Positions 46,443-63,999 of a DNA stretch of 64,000 bases are shown here, piece by piece (position 1 is the first letter of the stretch; each line of letters begins with the position of its first letter). This DNA comes from Microbacterium hominis (GTDB lineage: Bacteria; Actinomycetota; Actinomycetes; Actinomycetales; Microbacteriaceae). The translations under genes and the position numbers were made by a program. The notes under the pieces are model-generated. The model did no database searches and was not told where the DNA came from. It saw only the letters and a program-made list of their open reading frames with translations. The stretch is from contig NZ_CP054038.1 in the NCBI RefSeq assembly GCF_013282805.1, positions 3,162,001 through 3,226,000 on the forward strand, given 5' to 3'.

Positions 46443-46483
46443 TCCAGGCCGCATCCCGGGCGTGTCGCGCCGCGCGCGGGCGC

Positions 46484-47518
46484 TCACCTCGCGCGATACG
46501 GGCGATAGACGAAGCGCACGGCCACGATCCCGTGGTCGCCGGTGCCGGCATCCCGGTGATCCTCGTCGTCGAGGTGGTCGTTCTGGATCGACAGGCCGTC
46601 GAACAGCCACAGCCGCTTCTTGCTGTTGTCGTAGAACTGTTCGCTGACCAGGACATGATCGAGCGACTCCCGCAGATCGTCGTGCACATGCGTGTAGTAG
46701 ACGTCGCGGGTGTCCCGGTACTCCTGCAGGGTCTGCGCCGTGTACAGGCCGACGTCGGCGCCCCCTCTTGAGTCGCCGACGAGGTAGTTCGGCTGCTCGG
46801 TGAGGATGTTCACCGTGTTGCTGTGCTGCCCGTCGTTGATGTCGCCCAGCACGATGACGGGGGTGACCGTGCCCTTCATGGTCTGAGTGAGCAGCACCCG
46901 AAGCGCGGTGGCCTCGGCGGTGCGCTGGATCGTCGCCAGCGCCGCCCCGATGGCGGTCGTGTGGAAGCGGTACGCGTCCGGATCGGCTTCGAACCATGGC
47001 TCCGTGTCGATGCGGATGGGCAGCTTCGACTTCAGGTGCACCACGTACACCTCGGTGTGCGGGTGGTCGTCGCGCAGCGCGACGCGCAGCCGCAGCACGG
47101 GCCTCGCGAACCGCGGGATCGACACCCGGATGCCGGGTGCCTGCGGATCGTGCGGGGTGTTGGACTCCAACCGGAGCGCCTCGGGGAACCGCTCGATCCA
47201 CTCCGCTTCGCCCACGAGGAGCCCCTTGCGCACGAGCGCGGCCGTGACGATGTGCCCTCCATCGGCGGCGTCGGCGACCAGGTCGTACTCGTCGGCCATG
47301 CCGGCCGCCTCGAGCACCGCCGCGGCCGCGTCGCGATGCCACAGCTCCTGGAGCCCGACGATGTCGGCGTCCAGGGCGCGCAGGCGCCCCGCAGTCCAGG
47401 CGATCTTGCGGGCGAACTCCCCGTCGGTCCACGGCCGCTGGCCCGGGTTCATGCGCCGGCCCGGCAGCTGCAGGTTGTACAGGTTGAAGGTCGCCACGCG
47501 GAAGCGCTGCAGGTTCAT
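46484..47518 (-). CDS. Endonuclease/exonuclease/phosphatase (EEP) family protein
   Basis: 344 residues. EEP motifs in order: VATFNLYNLQ (8-17), DIVGLQELWH near 52 (Glu metal ligand), YVVHLKSKL near 158, VLGDINDGQHSN near 222 (Asp, Asn), DLRESLDHVLVS near 280 and TGDHGIVAVRF near 326 (Asp-His). No signal peptide. Could be a nuclease or a phosphodiesterase; its substrate cannot be told. It ends just outside the rRNA promoter. Confidence 0.85.
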   Translation of the reverse strand: MNLQRFRVATFNLYNLQLPGRRMNPGQRPWTDGEFARKIAWTAGRLRALDADIVGLQELWHRDAAAAVLEAAGMADEYDLVADAADGGHIVTAALVRKGLLVGEAEWIERFPEALRLESNTPHDPQAPGIRVSIPRFARPVLRLRVALRDDHPHTEVYVVHLKSKLPIRIDTEPWFEADPDAYRFHTTAIGAALATIQRTAEATALRVLLTQTMKGTVTPVIVLGDINDGQHSNTVNILTEQPNYLVGDSRGGADVGLYTAQTLQEYRDTRDVYYTHVHDDLRESLDHVLVSEQFYDNSKKRLWLFDGLSIQNDHLDDEDHRDAGTGDHGIVAVRFVYRPYRAR

Positions 47519-47588
47519 GGATGCCTCCCGCCCCGTACGAGCGCCGAGTCACGCCCCGTGATACGGCGGGTGCGGCATCCCGCGCACA

Positions 47589-48011
47589 TCAGTCCGCGCC
47601 GGCCGGCCGGAACAGCCCCGCCGAGCCCATCACCGTGTCCGGCTCGAGACGGATCACGACGCGGCGCGGATTCACCCGCGGCGGCCGGTACCGCTGGGCG
47701 TAGAGGCGCTCGGCCCGCGCGACCGCGGCCGGATCCCGCTCGATGCTCGCCCGTCCCGCGATGCTGATCCACTGCGGGCCCGCCACCTGGGCGACCGTCG
47801 CCCGTGCGTCCCGCTCGATGTTGCGGACCTTCTGGCTGCCGTCGCTGGTGATCACCCGCACGATGCCGTCATCGACGGTGAAGCCGACGGCGACCACGTG
47901 GATGGCTCCGGTCGGTCCCATCGTCGACAGCGTCGCGAGGTGCCGCTCGGCGAGGAACTCCGCACCGGCGGACGTCAGGAGGTCGGCTGTCACGCCGCGA
48001 AGACTCGTCAT
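47589..48011 (-). CDS. PPOX-class flavin/F420-dependent oxidoreductase
   Basis: 140 residues from the ATG at 48011. Split-barrel FMN/F420 fold: FLAERHLATLSTMGPTGAIH (19-38), VVAVGFTVDDGIVRVIT, QKVRNIERDARATVAQVAGP and WISIAGRASIERDP. Short TIGR03618-type members often use F420. Substrate unknown. Confidence 0.8.
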   Translation of the reverse strand: MTSLRGVTADLLTSAGAEFLAERHLATLSTMGPTGAIHVVAVGFTVDDGIVRVITSDGSQKVRNIERDARATVAQVAGPQWISIAGRASIERDPAAVARAERLYAQRYRPPRVNPRRVVIRLEPDTVMGSAGLFRPAGAD

Positions 48012-48072
48012 CACGTCGAGGCTAGACCGTGCGCTCGAAGTCACACGAGCATCGCGCCGAACATCAGCGTCG

Positions 48073-48684
48073 TCAGCCGCCCAGCAGCGCGGCGATCGCG
48101 CGCCGGGTGAGGTCGCGCCGGTCGCCGACTCCGCTCCAGCGCACGAGCGAATGCGCGTTCAGGCCGTCGACCATCGCGAGGATCTGCCAGGCGAGGGCGG
48201 CCGCCTCCCCGGCATCGACGTCATGGAACACCCCTGCGGCCGCGCCGTCGACCACGATCTGCTCGATCGCCTGCTGCCAGGCATCCATCTGCCGGCGCAC
48301 CTCCGCGGCGAGCGCATCGCTCCCCCGGCCGAGCGCCCACGCCTGCACCCACACGAGCGTGACGTCGTCGCGAGTGCCGTCGAGAAGGGTGTCCAGCAGC
48401 AGCGACATCCGGGCGCCTGGCTCCGGCACGTCGGCCAGCAGCGCGCGGATGTCGGCGAGCTCGGCCCCCACGATCGCTGCGAAGGTCTGCGCGACCAGAT
48501 CGTCCATGCTCGGCGCGTAGTGGGCGACGAGCCCGGATGCCACCCCGGCGCGCGCAGCGACGGCCCGAAGGGTCACGGCGGCGAGGCCCTGTTCGAGCGC
48601 GATGGCGCGAGCGGCCTGCTCGAGCTCGGCGCGGCGCTCCTCGGGGCGCTTGCGGGTGCGCGGCGACGCGGCTGTTGACGACAT
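48073..48684 (-). CDS. TetR-family regulator (BetI-like), likely regulator of aguA
   Basis: 203 residues. HTH in LRAVAARAGVASGLVAHY (about 39-56), then a helical sensor with conserved WVQAWALGRGSD near 110 and WQILAMVDGLNAHSL near 165. Divergent from agmatine deiminase across 73 bp with an inverted repeat, so it probably represses the polyamine genes. Confidence 0.85.
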   Translation of the reverse strand: MSSTAASPRTRKRPEERRAELEQAARAIALEQGLAAVTLRAVAARAGVASGLVAHYAPSMDDLVAQTFAAIVGAELADIRALLADVPEPGARMSLLLDTLLDGTRDDVTLVWVQAWALGRGSDALAAEVRRQMDAWQQAIEQIVVDGAAAGVFHDVDAGEAAALAWQILAMVDGLNAHSLVRWSGVGDRRDLTRRAIAALLGG

Positions 48685-48697
48685 GCCTTCGATTCTG

Positions 48698-48713
48698 TAC
48701 CGTGAGTCCGGTA
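48698..48713. promoter_or_regulatory. Candidate TetR operator between TetR and aguA genes
   Basis: Inverted repeat TACCG-TGAGTC-CGGTA; a further TACCGGA lies at 48737. Lies inside the 73-bp divergent gap. Confidence 0.45.
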
Positions 48714-48757
48714 TTGATCAACCGCTCAATAGCAGTACCGGACGAATCGGAGTCGAC

Positions 48758-49795
48758 ATGGGTTGGCGGATGCCGGCGGAGACCGCCCCGCACGAGCGCA
48801 CCTGGATGGCCTTCCCCCGTGAGGGCCAGACCCTCGGCGAGGGAGCGGCCGACCGCGAGGCGGGCTACGCCGCATGGAGCGCGGTCGCTCGCGCCGTGGC
48901 CGAATTCGAGCCGGTCTCCATGCTCGTCGACCCGAGCGAGACCGCCCGGGCGCAGGACCTGCTCGGCGGGGTCGTCGAACTGATCGAGACCCCGGTCGAC
49001 GAGTTCTGGATGCGCGACCACGGCCCCACCTTCGTCGTCGACGACGAGCGCCCGGGCGTGCTGGGCGCCGTCGACTGGATCTTCAACGGCTGGGGCGCGC
49101 CCGAGTGGGCGCAATGGCAGCTCTCCGCCGAGCACGCGCGCACGATCAGCGGCCTCGTGGGCGCCGAGCTGGTGAGCTCGACGCTCGTGAACGAAGGGGG
49201 CGGCATCCACGTCGACGGCGACGGCACGGTGCTGCTCACCGACACCGTGCAGCTGGACCCCCGGCGCAACCCGTTCGCCGATCGCGCCCGCGTGGAGGCC
49301 GAGATGGCGCGCACCCTCGGGGCGACCAAGGCGATCTGGCTGCCGCGCGGCCTCACCCGCGATTACGACGAGTTCGGCACGAACGGTCACGTCGACATCG
49401 TCGCGACCCTCGCCGCACCCGGGCGCTTGCTGCTGCACAGCCAGCCCGACGCCGCGCATCCCGACCACGCGGTGACCGCCGAACTGCGCGCGCTGCTCGA
49501 AGACGAGACGGATGCCGCCGGCCGCACGCTCGAGATCATCGACGTCCCCGCACCGGCCACCCTGCGCGACGACGAAGGTTTCGTGGACTGGAGCTACATC
49601 AACCACCTCGTCGTCAACGGCGGTGTCATCGCCTGCGGCTTCGGCGAGGACAAGGCGGACGCCGCCGCACGGGACATCCTCGCCGAGGCGTACCCCGGTC
49701 GGACCGTGGTCACCGTCGACGCCCGCGAGATCTTCGCGCGGGGCGGCGGCATCCACTGCATCACCCAGCAGCAGCCGAAGGCGGTCTCCGCATGA
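48758..49795 (+). CDS. aguA: Agmatine deiminase
   Basis: 345 residues from the ATG at 48758. Guanidino-modifying fold: RMPAETAPHERTWMAFP (4-20), DEFWMRDHGPTF near 85, VNEGGGIHVDGDGTVLLT near 147, YDEFGTNGHVDIVA near 205 and catalytic Cys334 in GGGIHCITQQQPK. Hydrolyses agmatine to N-carbamoylputrescine and ammonia. Overlaps the amidase gene by 4 bp. Confidence 0.9.
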   Translation: MGWRMPAETAPHERTWMAFPREGQTLGEGAADREAGYAAWSAVARAVAEFEPVSMLVDPSETARAQDLLGGVVELIETPVDEFWMRDHGPTFVVDDERPGVLGAVDWIFNGWGAPEWAQWQLSAEHARTISGLVGAELVSSTLVNEGGGIHVDGDGTVLLTDTVQLDPRRNPFADRARVEAEMARTLGATKAIWLPRGLTRDYDEFGTNGHVDIVATLAAPGRLLLHSQPDAAHPDHAVTAELRALLEDETDAAGRTLEIIDVPAPATLRDDEGFVDWSYINHLVVNGGVIACGFGEDKADAAARDILAEAYPGRTVVTVDAREIFARGGGIHCITQQQPKAVSA

Positions 49796-51501
49796 TCGAC
49801 GTCGTAGAGATGGGGATCGCCGATCTGCGGGCAGCCCTCGAAGGGGGCACCACCACCGCGGTCGACCTCGTCGAGGCCTACCTCGCGCGCATCGACGCGT
49901 ATGACGCACCCGGCACGGCGACCGCACTCAACGCGATCGTCGTGCGCAACCCCGAGGCGCGGGCCGAGGCGGCCGCGTCCGACGCCCGCCGCGCGGCCGG
50001 GCGCACGCTCGGCCCGCTCGACGGCATCCCCTACACCGCGAAGGACAGCTACCTCGTGAAGGGGCTCACCGCGGCGTCGGGCTCGCCGGCGTTCGCCGCC
50101 CTCGTGGCGCAGCGCGACGCCTTCACCATCGAGCGCCTGCGCGGCGGCGGCGCGATCTGCCTGGGCCTGACGAACATGCCCCCGATGGCGAACGGCGGCA
50201 TGCAGCGCGGCGTGTACGGCCGCGCCGAGAGCCCCTACAACGCCGAGTACCTCACGGCGCCCTTCGCATCGGGCTCGTCGAACGGATCGGGCACCGCGAC
50301 GGCGGCGAGCTTCGCGGCGTTCGGCCTCGGCGAGGAGACGTGGTCCAGCGGCCGCGGCCCCGCCTCGAACAACGGACTGTGCGCGTACACGCCCTCGCGC
50401 GGGGTGATCTCCGTGCGCGGCAACTGGCCGCTCGTGCCCACGATGGATGTCGTCGTGCCGCACACCCGCACGATGGCAGACCTTCTCGAGGTGCTCGAGG
50501 TCATCGTCGCCGACGACCACGACACCCGCGGCGACTTCTGGCGCCGCCAGCCGTGGGTGACCATCCCCGTCGCGAGCACCGTGCGCCCGGACGCCTACCC
50601 GGCGCTGGCCGGAGAAGGCGCCGCCGCGCTGCAGGACCGCCGCATCGGCATCCCGCGCATGTACATCAACGCCGATCCCGAGGCCGGCACCGCCGATGAT
50701 CCGGGCATCGGCGGCCCGACCGGTCGCCGCGTCGAGACCCGGGCGAGCGTCGTGGAGCTGTGGGATGCCGCGCGCCGCGACCTGGAGGCGGCCGGCGCCA
50801 CCGTGGTGGAGGTCGACTTCCCGGTCGTGTCGAACTACGAAGGCGACCGCCCCGGCGCCCCGACGATCGCCACACGCGGTCTGGTCACCCCGGAGTACCT
50901 GCACCACGAGATCGTCGATCTGTCGGCGTGGGCGTGGGACGACTTCCTCGCGGCGAACGGCGACCCCGCGCTGCACACGCTCACCGTGGTCGATGGCGCG
51001 ACGATCTTCCCGCACCCGCCGGGTGCCCTCCCCGACCGGTACACCGGGTTCGATGACGACATCGCCGAGTATCCGGACTGGGTGCACCGTCATCCCGAGG
51101 TGCGCGAGGTGACCGACATCCCCGAACTCGAAGCGGGTCTGCACGGTCTCGAGCAGACGCGCCGCGTCGACCTGGAGGAATGGATGGACGGCCTCGGACT
51201 CGATGCCGTCGTGTTCCCCGCCGTCGCCGACATCGGTCCCGCCGACATGGACGTGAACCCCGCCTCCGCGGATCTCGGCTGGCGCAACGGCACCTGGATC
51301 GCCAACGGCAACCTGGCCCTGCGCCATCTCGGCATCCCGACCGTGACCGTTCCGATGGGTGTGCTCAGCGACATCGGGATGCCGGTGGGCCTGACCTTCG
51401 CGGGTCGCGCGTACGACGACACGGCGCTGCTGCAGCTCGCCGCCGGCTTCGAGGCGACGGGCTCCCGCCGCACCGTGCCGCCGCGCACACCGCGGCTCTG
51501 A
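49792..51501 (+). CDS. Amidase-signature family hydrolase
   Basis: 569 residues from the ATG at 49792, coupled to aguA. The Ser-cisSer-Lys triad can be placed: Lys84 in IPYTAKDSYLVKG, Ser162 in ASGSSNGSGTA, and Ser186 in EETWSSGRGPAS. Includes long insertions (about 300-400). Being co-translated with agmatine deiminase it may hydrolyse N-carbamoylputrescine to putrescine, a step usually done by nitrilase-family AguB. That would be a non-orthologous replacement and is inferred from context only. Confidence 0.85.
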   Translation: MIDVVEMGIADLRAALEGGTTTAVDLVEAYLARIDAYDAPGTATALNAIVVRNPEARAEAAASDARRAAGRTLGPLDGIPYTAKDSYLVKGLTAASGSPAFAALVAQRDAFTIERLRGGGAICLGLTNMPPMANGGMQRGVYGRAESPYNAEYLTAPFASGSSNGSGTATAASFAAFGLGEETWSSGRGPASNNGLCAYTPSRGVISVRGNWPLVPTMDVVVPHTRTMADLLEVLEVIVADDHDTRGDFWRRQPWVTIPVASTVRPDAYPALAGEGAAALQDRRIGIPRMYINADPEAGTADDPGIGGPTGRRVETRASVVELWDAARRDLEAAGATVVEVDFPVVSNYEGDRPGAPTIATRGLVTPEYLHHEIVDLSAWAWDDFLAANGDPALHTLTVVDGATIFPHPPGALPDRYTGFDDDIAEYPDWVHRHPEVREVTDIPELEAGLHGLEQTRRVDLEEWMDGLGLDAVVFPAVADIGPADMDVNPASADLGWRNGTWIANGNLALRHLGIPTVTVPMGVLSDIGMPVGLTFAGRAYDDTALLQLAAGFEATGSRRTVPPRTPRL

Positions 51502-51605
51502 ATCGTTGCAGGGGCGCCGTGTTCTCATCCGAGCGTTAAGAAGCGGCCTTCTTTCGGGCTCGCGCTGCCAGAAGAAGGGCATGAGTTCGCCGTAGGTTCG
51601 ACGGC

Positions 51606-52466
51606 ATGACCTCCACGCCGCTCGCTCCGGGCTCCGCCGGCACCCCTGCCGACCGAGCTCCGGTGCGGGCGGCGTACTTCGTGTCCGACAGCACCGGCAT
51701 CACCGCCGAGACGCTCGGCAACGCCCTGCTCGCGAACTTCCCCGGCTTCACCTTCGTGCGCCACACGATCCCGTTCGTCGACTCGCCGGAGGGCGCGGCG
51801 AACGTCGTGCGCGACATCGCCGCGGCGCACGGGCGCGGCCTCGCCCCGATCGTGTTCACGACGACGAAGGACGCCGCCGTCGACAGCGTGCTGGCCGCCG
51901 CGCCCGCGACCCGCATCGACCTGCTCGGCGGCCATCTCACCGATCTGGAAGGCGCCCTGGGCACCACCGCGTCGGAGCAGCTCGGCCAGTTCCACACCGT
52001 CGGCGACACCGAGCGCTATTTCGCCCGCATGCGCGCGGTCGAGTACGCGATCGAGCACGACGACGGGCAGAGTTCGCGCGCCCTCGACCTCGCCGACGTC
52101 ATCATCATCGCCCCGAGCCGGTGCGGCAAGACGCCGACGACGATGTACCTCGCCCTGCAGTACGGACTCCTCGTCGCGAACTACCCGCTCACCGACGACG
52201 ACTTCCCCACCGACGGGCTCCCGCGCCTGGTCGCGCCGTACGGCGCACGCTGCTTCGGGCTGACGACCACACCGCTGCGCCTGAGCCAGGTCCGTCACGA
52301 GCGCCGGCCGAACTCCACCTATTCGAGCCTCGCGCAGTGCACCCTCGAGCTGCGCCGCGCCGAGGAGCTGTACCGGCGCACCCGTGTGCCCTTCCTGAAC
52401 TCATCGACCAAGAGCGTCGAGGAGATGTCGGCCGTGATCCTGCAGACCCTGAAGGTCCGGCCCTGA
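51606..52466 (+). CDS. ppsR: PEP synthase / PPDK regulatory protein (kinase-pyrophosphorylase)
   Basis: 286 residues. DUF299 family: [20 protein letters not shown] (22-41), [10 protein letters not shown] near 80, nucleotide site [20 protein letters not shown] near 164-183, and [10 protein letters not shown] near 190. ADP-dependent kinase and Pi-dependent phosphorylase that switches PEP synthase off and on at the Thr beside its catalytic His. It precedes ppsA by 59 bp. Confidence 0.93.
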   Translation: MTSTPLAPGSAGTPADRAPVRAAYFVSDSTGITAETLGNALLANFPGFTFVRHTIPFVDSPEGAANVVRDIAAAHGRGLAPIVFTTTKDAAVDSVLAAAPATRIDLLGGHLTDLEGALGTTASEQLGQFHTVGDTERYFARMRAVEYAIEHDDGQSSRALDLADVIIIAPSRCGKTPTTMYLALQYGLLVANYPLTDDDFPTDGLPRLVAPYGARCFGLTTTPLRLSQVRHERRPNSTYSSLAQCTLELRRAEELYRRTRVPFLNSSTKSVEEMSAVILQTLKVRP

Positions 52467-52525
52467 CCGTCGGCACCCGCCGGCATCCACCCACCCCCGC
52501 GCACCACCTCGCGAAGGAGACTCCC

Positions 52526-54943
<2,418 letters not shown>

Positions 54944-54986
54944 GCACGCCGGCTCGGCGCCGGCGGGGGTGCCGGCGCCGACCGCG

Positions 54987-57478
54987 TCAGTGCGGGACCG
55001 GGTGTGAGCGCTCCAGCGCCGCGCCCTCCACATCGACGTCGGGCAGGATGCGGTCGAGCCACTTGGGCAGCCACCAGGCGGCATCCCCGAACAGGTGCAT
55101 GAGAGCGGGCACGAGCACGAGGCGCACCACGAACGCGTCGAAGAGCACGCCGATCGCGAGGCCGAACCCGAGCGGGCGGACCATGCCGAGATGGCTGAAC
55201 ACGAAGCCGCCGAACACCGCCGCCATGATGATCGCCGCGGCCGTGACGACCGCGCGGCCGCCGCGCACACCGGCGACGACGGCTTCGCGCGCCGGGATCT
55301 TGTGCACGTACGCCTCGCGCATGCCCGAGACGAGGAACAGCTGGTAGTCCATCGCGAGGCCGAACAGCACTCCCATGATGATGATCGGCGCGAAGCTCAG
55401 CACGGGCCCCGGGTCGTGCACGCCGAACAGGGAGGAGAGCCAGCCCCACTGGTAGATCGCGGTCACGGCACCGAGCGCCGCGAACAGCGACAGCACGTAG
55501 CCGGCGGTCGCGATGAGAGGGACCAGCAGCGACCGGAACACGACGATCATGATGATCAGCGACAGGCCCACCACCACCGCGAGGTAGATCGGAAGGGCAT
55601 CGGCGAGCTTCTCGGAGACGTCGATGTTGCCGGATGCCTGCCCGGCCACGCCGAGGGTGATGTCTCCCTCCAGCGGCGACAGGCCACGCAGCTCGGCGAC
55701 CAGCGCCTCGGTCGATTCGCTCACCGGACCGTCGGCGGGCACCACCTGGAACGCGAACACCGTGCCGTCGTCCGAGACGGCGACCGGCGCCACCGCGACG
55801 ACGTCGTTCTGCTCGGCGAGCACGCCGGCGATCTCCACCTGCATCGTGAGCTGGTCGTCATCGGCGACCGCATCGGGAGTCTCCGCGACCACGAGGAGCG
55901 GGCCGTTCTGCCCCGCGCCGAATTCGGCTTCGACCGTCTTGAAGGCCCCGTACTGGGTCGTGTCGGTCGCCTCGCTCGAGCCGTCGGGAAGAGCGAGACG
56001 CATCGACAGCGCGGGGATGGCGATCACGAGCAGCCCCACGATCGCGAGCGCCGCCGCGCCGAGCGCGCGCGGCGTGCGCATGGCGCGCAGCGGCTTGCGG
56101 GTGTGGTGCGGGTGGCCGATCTCGGCGCGGGCCCGGCGGCCGAGGACCCGGAGCTTCATGAGCCCGAGCATCGCCGGAGTGAAGGTCACCGACACGAGAA
56201 CGGCCACGAGCACGCACGCGGCACCGACCACTCCCATCACACCGAGGAACGGGATGCCGGTGACCAGCAGCGCCACCAGCGCGATGATCACGGTCGACCC
56301 GGCGAAGACCACCGCGTTGCCGGCGGTGCCGTTGGCGAGTCCGACCGACTCCTCCACCGGCATCCCGGCCAGCACCTGCTTGCGGTGACGGTTGAGGATG
56401 AACAGCGAGTAGTCGATGCCCACCGCGAGCCCCAGCATCACACCGAGCACCGGCGTCACCGACGACATGTCGACGACCCCGGAGAACGCGAGCGAGCCGA
56501 CCACGCCCACCCCGACGCCGATGATCGAGTTGATCAGCGGGGCGACGGCGGGCAGCAGCGCGCGCATCATCACGATCAGGACGATCCCCGCGATGAGGAA
56601 GCCGATGACCTCCCCCGGGCCGACGAGCCCGTCGGTGCTCGCGGTGATCGTCGACGAGTAGTCGAGGCTCACGCCGTCGATGTCGGCGCCGTCGAGGATC
56701 TCGGTGACGTCGTCCTTGACCGACTGCTGCAGATCGAACATGGTGTCGTCGAACGAGATGGCGCCGAGCGCCGTGGCGCTGTCGTCGGCGACGAGCGTGA
56801 TCTCCTCCGCGAAGCCCACCAGTCGCTCGCCGTCCTCCAGCTGCGCAGACTGGGACTCCACCTCGGCGCGGCCATCGGCCAGCTGGGTTCGACCCGCATC
56901 GAGCTCGGCCCGGCTCGCGTCGAGCTGCGCCTGCTGCGCCTCGAACTGCGCGGCGGCCTGGGTGAAGAAACCGGCGGCCTGCGCGTCGGCGATCGCCGCG
57001 TCGAGCTGCTGCTGACCCGCGTCGAGCTGCTGCTGCGCGGCGTCGAGCTGCGACTCGGACGCGTCGAGCTGCGCGGTGGCATCGGCGAGCTGCGCCCGAC
57101 CGTCGCTGAGCTGCTGAGCCTGCGCCGCCCGCTCGGCCTCGGTTGCGAAGGGATCGGTCACCGACGCGACCCCGTCGACGTCTTCGACCTCGCCGAGCAG
57201 GTCGCCGATGGCGTCCTCCTGGGCCGGTGTGAAGGCGGCGCCGTCCTCGGTCGAGAAGACCACGGTCGCGGTGGCGCCGGTGAGGTCGGGGAAGGTGTCG
57301 GTGAGCGCCTGGTTCACCCGATCGGTCTCGGTGCCCGGAATGCTGAAGCTCGAGGCGAGCCCACCCCGAAGGCGAGGAAAGCGCCGACGGCGAGCACCAG
57401 GATCGTCACCCAGCTGAGGACTACGGTCCATGCGCGGCGTGCCGCGAAGCTGCCGATGCGGAAGAGGAGATTCGCCAC
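54987..57478 (-). pseudogene. MMPL/RND-family exporter, frameshifted near the N-terminus
   Basis: About 830 residues if repaired. The real start is the GTG at 57478 (AAAGG 7 nt upstream): it encodes a first helix (VVLSWVTILVLAVGAFLAFG) in one frame, and at about 57360 the frame must change to continue GLASSFSIPGTETD. One missing base in the C-run at 57360-57362 explains it. The rest is intact: two six-helix blocks of MMPL type, GVMLGLAVGIDYSLFILNRH and IMGVLFGLAMDYQLFLVSGM, and a large loop (about 60-200) of LDAAQQQLDAGQQQL-type repeats that form a coiled coil. It ends at 54987. Exports lipids or drugs; repressed by the divergent TetR. Confidence 0.85.
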
Positions 57479-57537
57479 GGGGATGCCTTTCGAACCGGGG
57501 GACGATCAGACGCGCCGTCGAGCCGACCGACAGCCTA

Positions 57538-57553
57538 TCCGACAGTTGTCGGA
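57538..57553. promoter_or_regulatory. TetR operator between the exporter and TetR genes
   Basis: TCCGACA-GT-TGTCGGA, two perfect 7-bp arms, 26 bp before the TetR ATG and 59 bp before the exporter start. Typical TetR operator size and place. Confidence 0.7.
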
Positions 57554-57579
57554 GAGGCGAAACCTGGCAGAATCACGGA

Positions 57580-58143
57580 ATGGATCCCCGCGTCGCGCGC
57601 ACCCGTCAGCGCCTTCAGCAGGCGCTGCTCGACCTCGCGGGCGAACGCCCGCTCGACGAGATCACGATCGGCGACATCACCGAGCGCGCCGAGGTGAATC
57701 GCAGCAGCTTCTACCAGCACTACGGCGACAAGGACTCACTGCTCGCCGACGCCCTCGAAGCCGTGCTGGATGCCGCGGCCGCGCCGCTGCGGGCGACCGC
57801 GGCGCAGGGCGAGGAGGTCGGCATGCCGCCGGAACTCGAGGAGTACCTGCGTCACATCGCCGACAACATCGCGCTCTATCGTCGCGTGCTCGGACCGCAC
57901 GGATCGGCGGTCGTCGCCGCACGACTGCGGCGACGAGTCGAACTCGTCGTCCGCGAGACGATCGGGGCGGATGCAACCGGAGCGCTCGAAGACGTGCCGC
58001 TCGATGTCGTGGGCGCAGGAATCGCGGGCACGGCACTCGGGGTGATCTCGGCGTGGGTCGAGCACGACCCGCTGCCACCCGTCGATGTCGCCGCACGATG
58101 GCTCGACACCGTGCTGCGCGCACCCGCCCGCATGCTGCGATGA
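57580..58143 (+). CDS. TetR-family regulator of the MMPL exporter
   Basis: 187 residues. HTH: LDEITIGDITERAEVNRSSF (24-43) then YQHYGDKDSLLADAL. A C-terminal TetR_C-type helical domain follows. Divergent from the exporter with a palindromic operator between, so probably a local repressor released by the exported compound. Confidence 0.88.
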   Translation: MDPRVARTRQRLQQALLDLAGERPLDEITIGDITERAEVNRSSFYQHYGDKDSLLADALEAVLDAAAAPLRATAAQGEEVGMPPELEEYLRHIADNIALYRRVLGPHGSAVVAARLRRRVELVVRETIGADATGALEDVPLDVVGAGIAGTALGVISAWVEHDPLPPVDVAARWLDTVLRAPARMLR

Positions 58144-58192
58144 GCGCGCGTGCGGGGGCGGCGGCGCCGCCCGCACGCACGCGCGTTAACGC

Positions 58193-58224
58193 GAAATGGC
58201 CACCCTGCGTTGGGTGGCCATTTC
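58193..58224 (-). terminator. rRNA operon 2 terminator
   Basis: Identical hairpin to that at 40710-40741, 10 nt after 5S. Confidence 0.8.
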
Positions 58225-58234
58225 GGTAATGGAA

Positions 58235-58350
58235 GTCCGGCGGTGTCCTACTCTCCCACAGGGTCCCCCTGCAGTACCATCGGCGCTGAGAGGCTTAGCT
58301 TCCGGGTTCGGGATGGGACCGGGCGTTTCCCTCTCGCTATGGCCGCCGAA
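58235..58350 (-). rRNA. rrf: 5S ribosomal RNA
   Basis: 116 nt, one base shorter than copy 1 because the C-run at about 58264 has five C instead of six. Confidence 0.92.
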
Positions 58351-58454
58351 ACACTATTGATGTTTCCGGTGTGCAATAACAAAAGATGTTGTTGTTGCGG
58401 TGTCCCGACCGTACATCGGGAACCACTCAGTGGACGCGAGCACCATAAACGGTG

Positions 58455-63531
<5,077 letters not shown>

Positions 63532-63999
63532 AAGAAAAAATGCATACACAACCGGGAAAACGATCATGCAGCGAGTTCGAACTGACCAAAAACGAATATC
63601 AAACTGACATCCATACGCCAACCCAAAAAGGATTGGACTTTGATCCAAAGGAATTCACTCACCAGCCAAAAAGACTGGACGAGGAAAAAATTGGCATTTG
63701 ACAAGTGCACGCTGTTGAGTTCTCAAGGATCGGACACACCTGCAGCTCAGCCTCTCAGCCTCGCCCACAGGGCAACTTCCTTCAGCCGAGTCCCGCATCA
63801 GACTGGCGCTTCGACCCGGACATCTCCGGTTCAGTGGTCCCTAGCCTGACTCGAGGTCGGACGATCCAGAACGCGGTCATCTGTCGATGATCTCGATCTG
63901 GGGGGTGTTCCCACTTGAGGGGGCGGGGCTCTCGCCTCTCCGCTCTTCCCTTTGGGGCGAACAAGAAATACTTTACGTGGCACCGGCCCACCCGTCGAA
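63532..63999 (-). promoter_or_regulatory. rRNA operon 2 leader and promoter
   Basis: Leader boxA at complement of 63711-63728. Candidate promoter: -35 TTCGAC (63994-63999), 18-bp spacer, -10 TAAAGT (63970-63975). 63784-63969 is unique sequence longer than in operon 1, but short blocks (TTCGCCCCAAA, CCCCGCCCC, TCAAG) are kept just after the -10. No protein gene is supported here. Confidence 0.6.

Noticed and set aside
49792..51501. Glutamyl-tRNA amidotransferase subunit GatA
   Set aside because: The amidase triad is present but the length, the EETWSSGRGP variant and the lack of gatB/gatC neighbours do not fit; coupling to aguA suggests catabolism.
55095..58229. Long open frame (1044 codons) on the plus strand
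   Set aside because: Antisense of the MMPL exporter; composition is His/Arg/Asp/Glu-rich and meaningless, and it runs across the TetR gene in another frame.
63782..63991. Small minus-strand frame upstream of rRNA operon 2
   Set aside because: It spans the -10 box and leader. The similar frame tail before operon 1 is better explained by conserved leader sequence.
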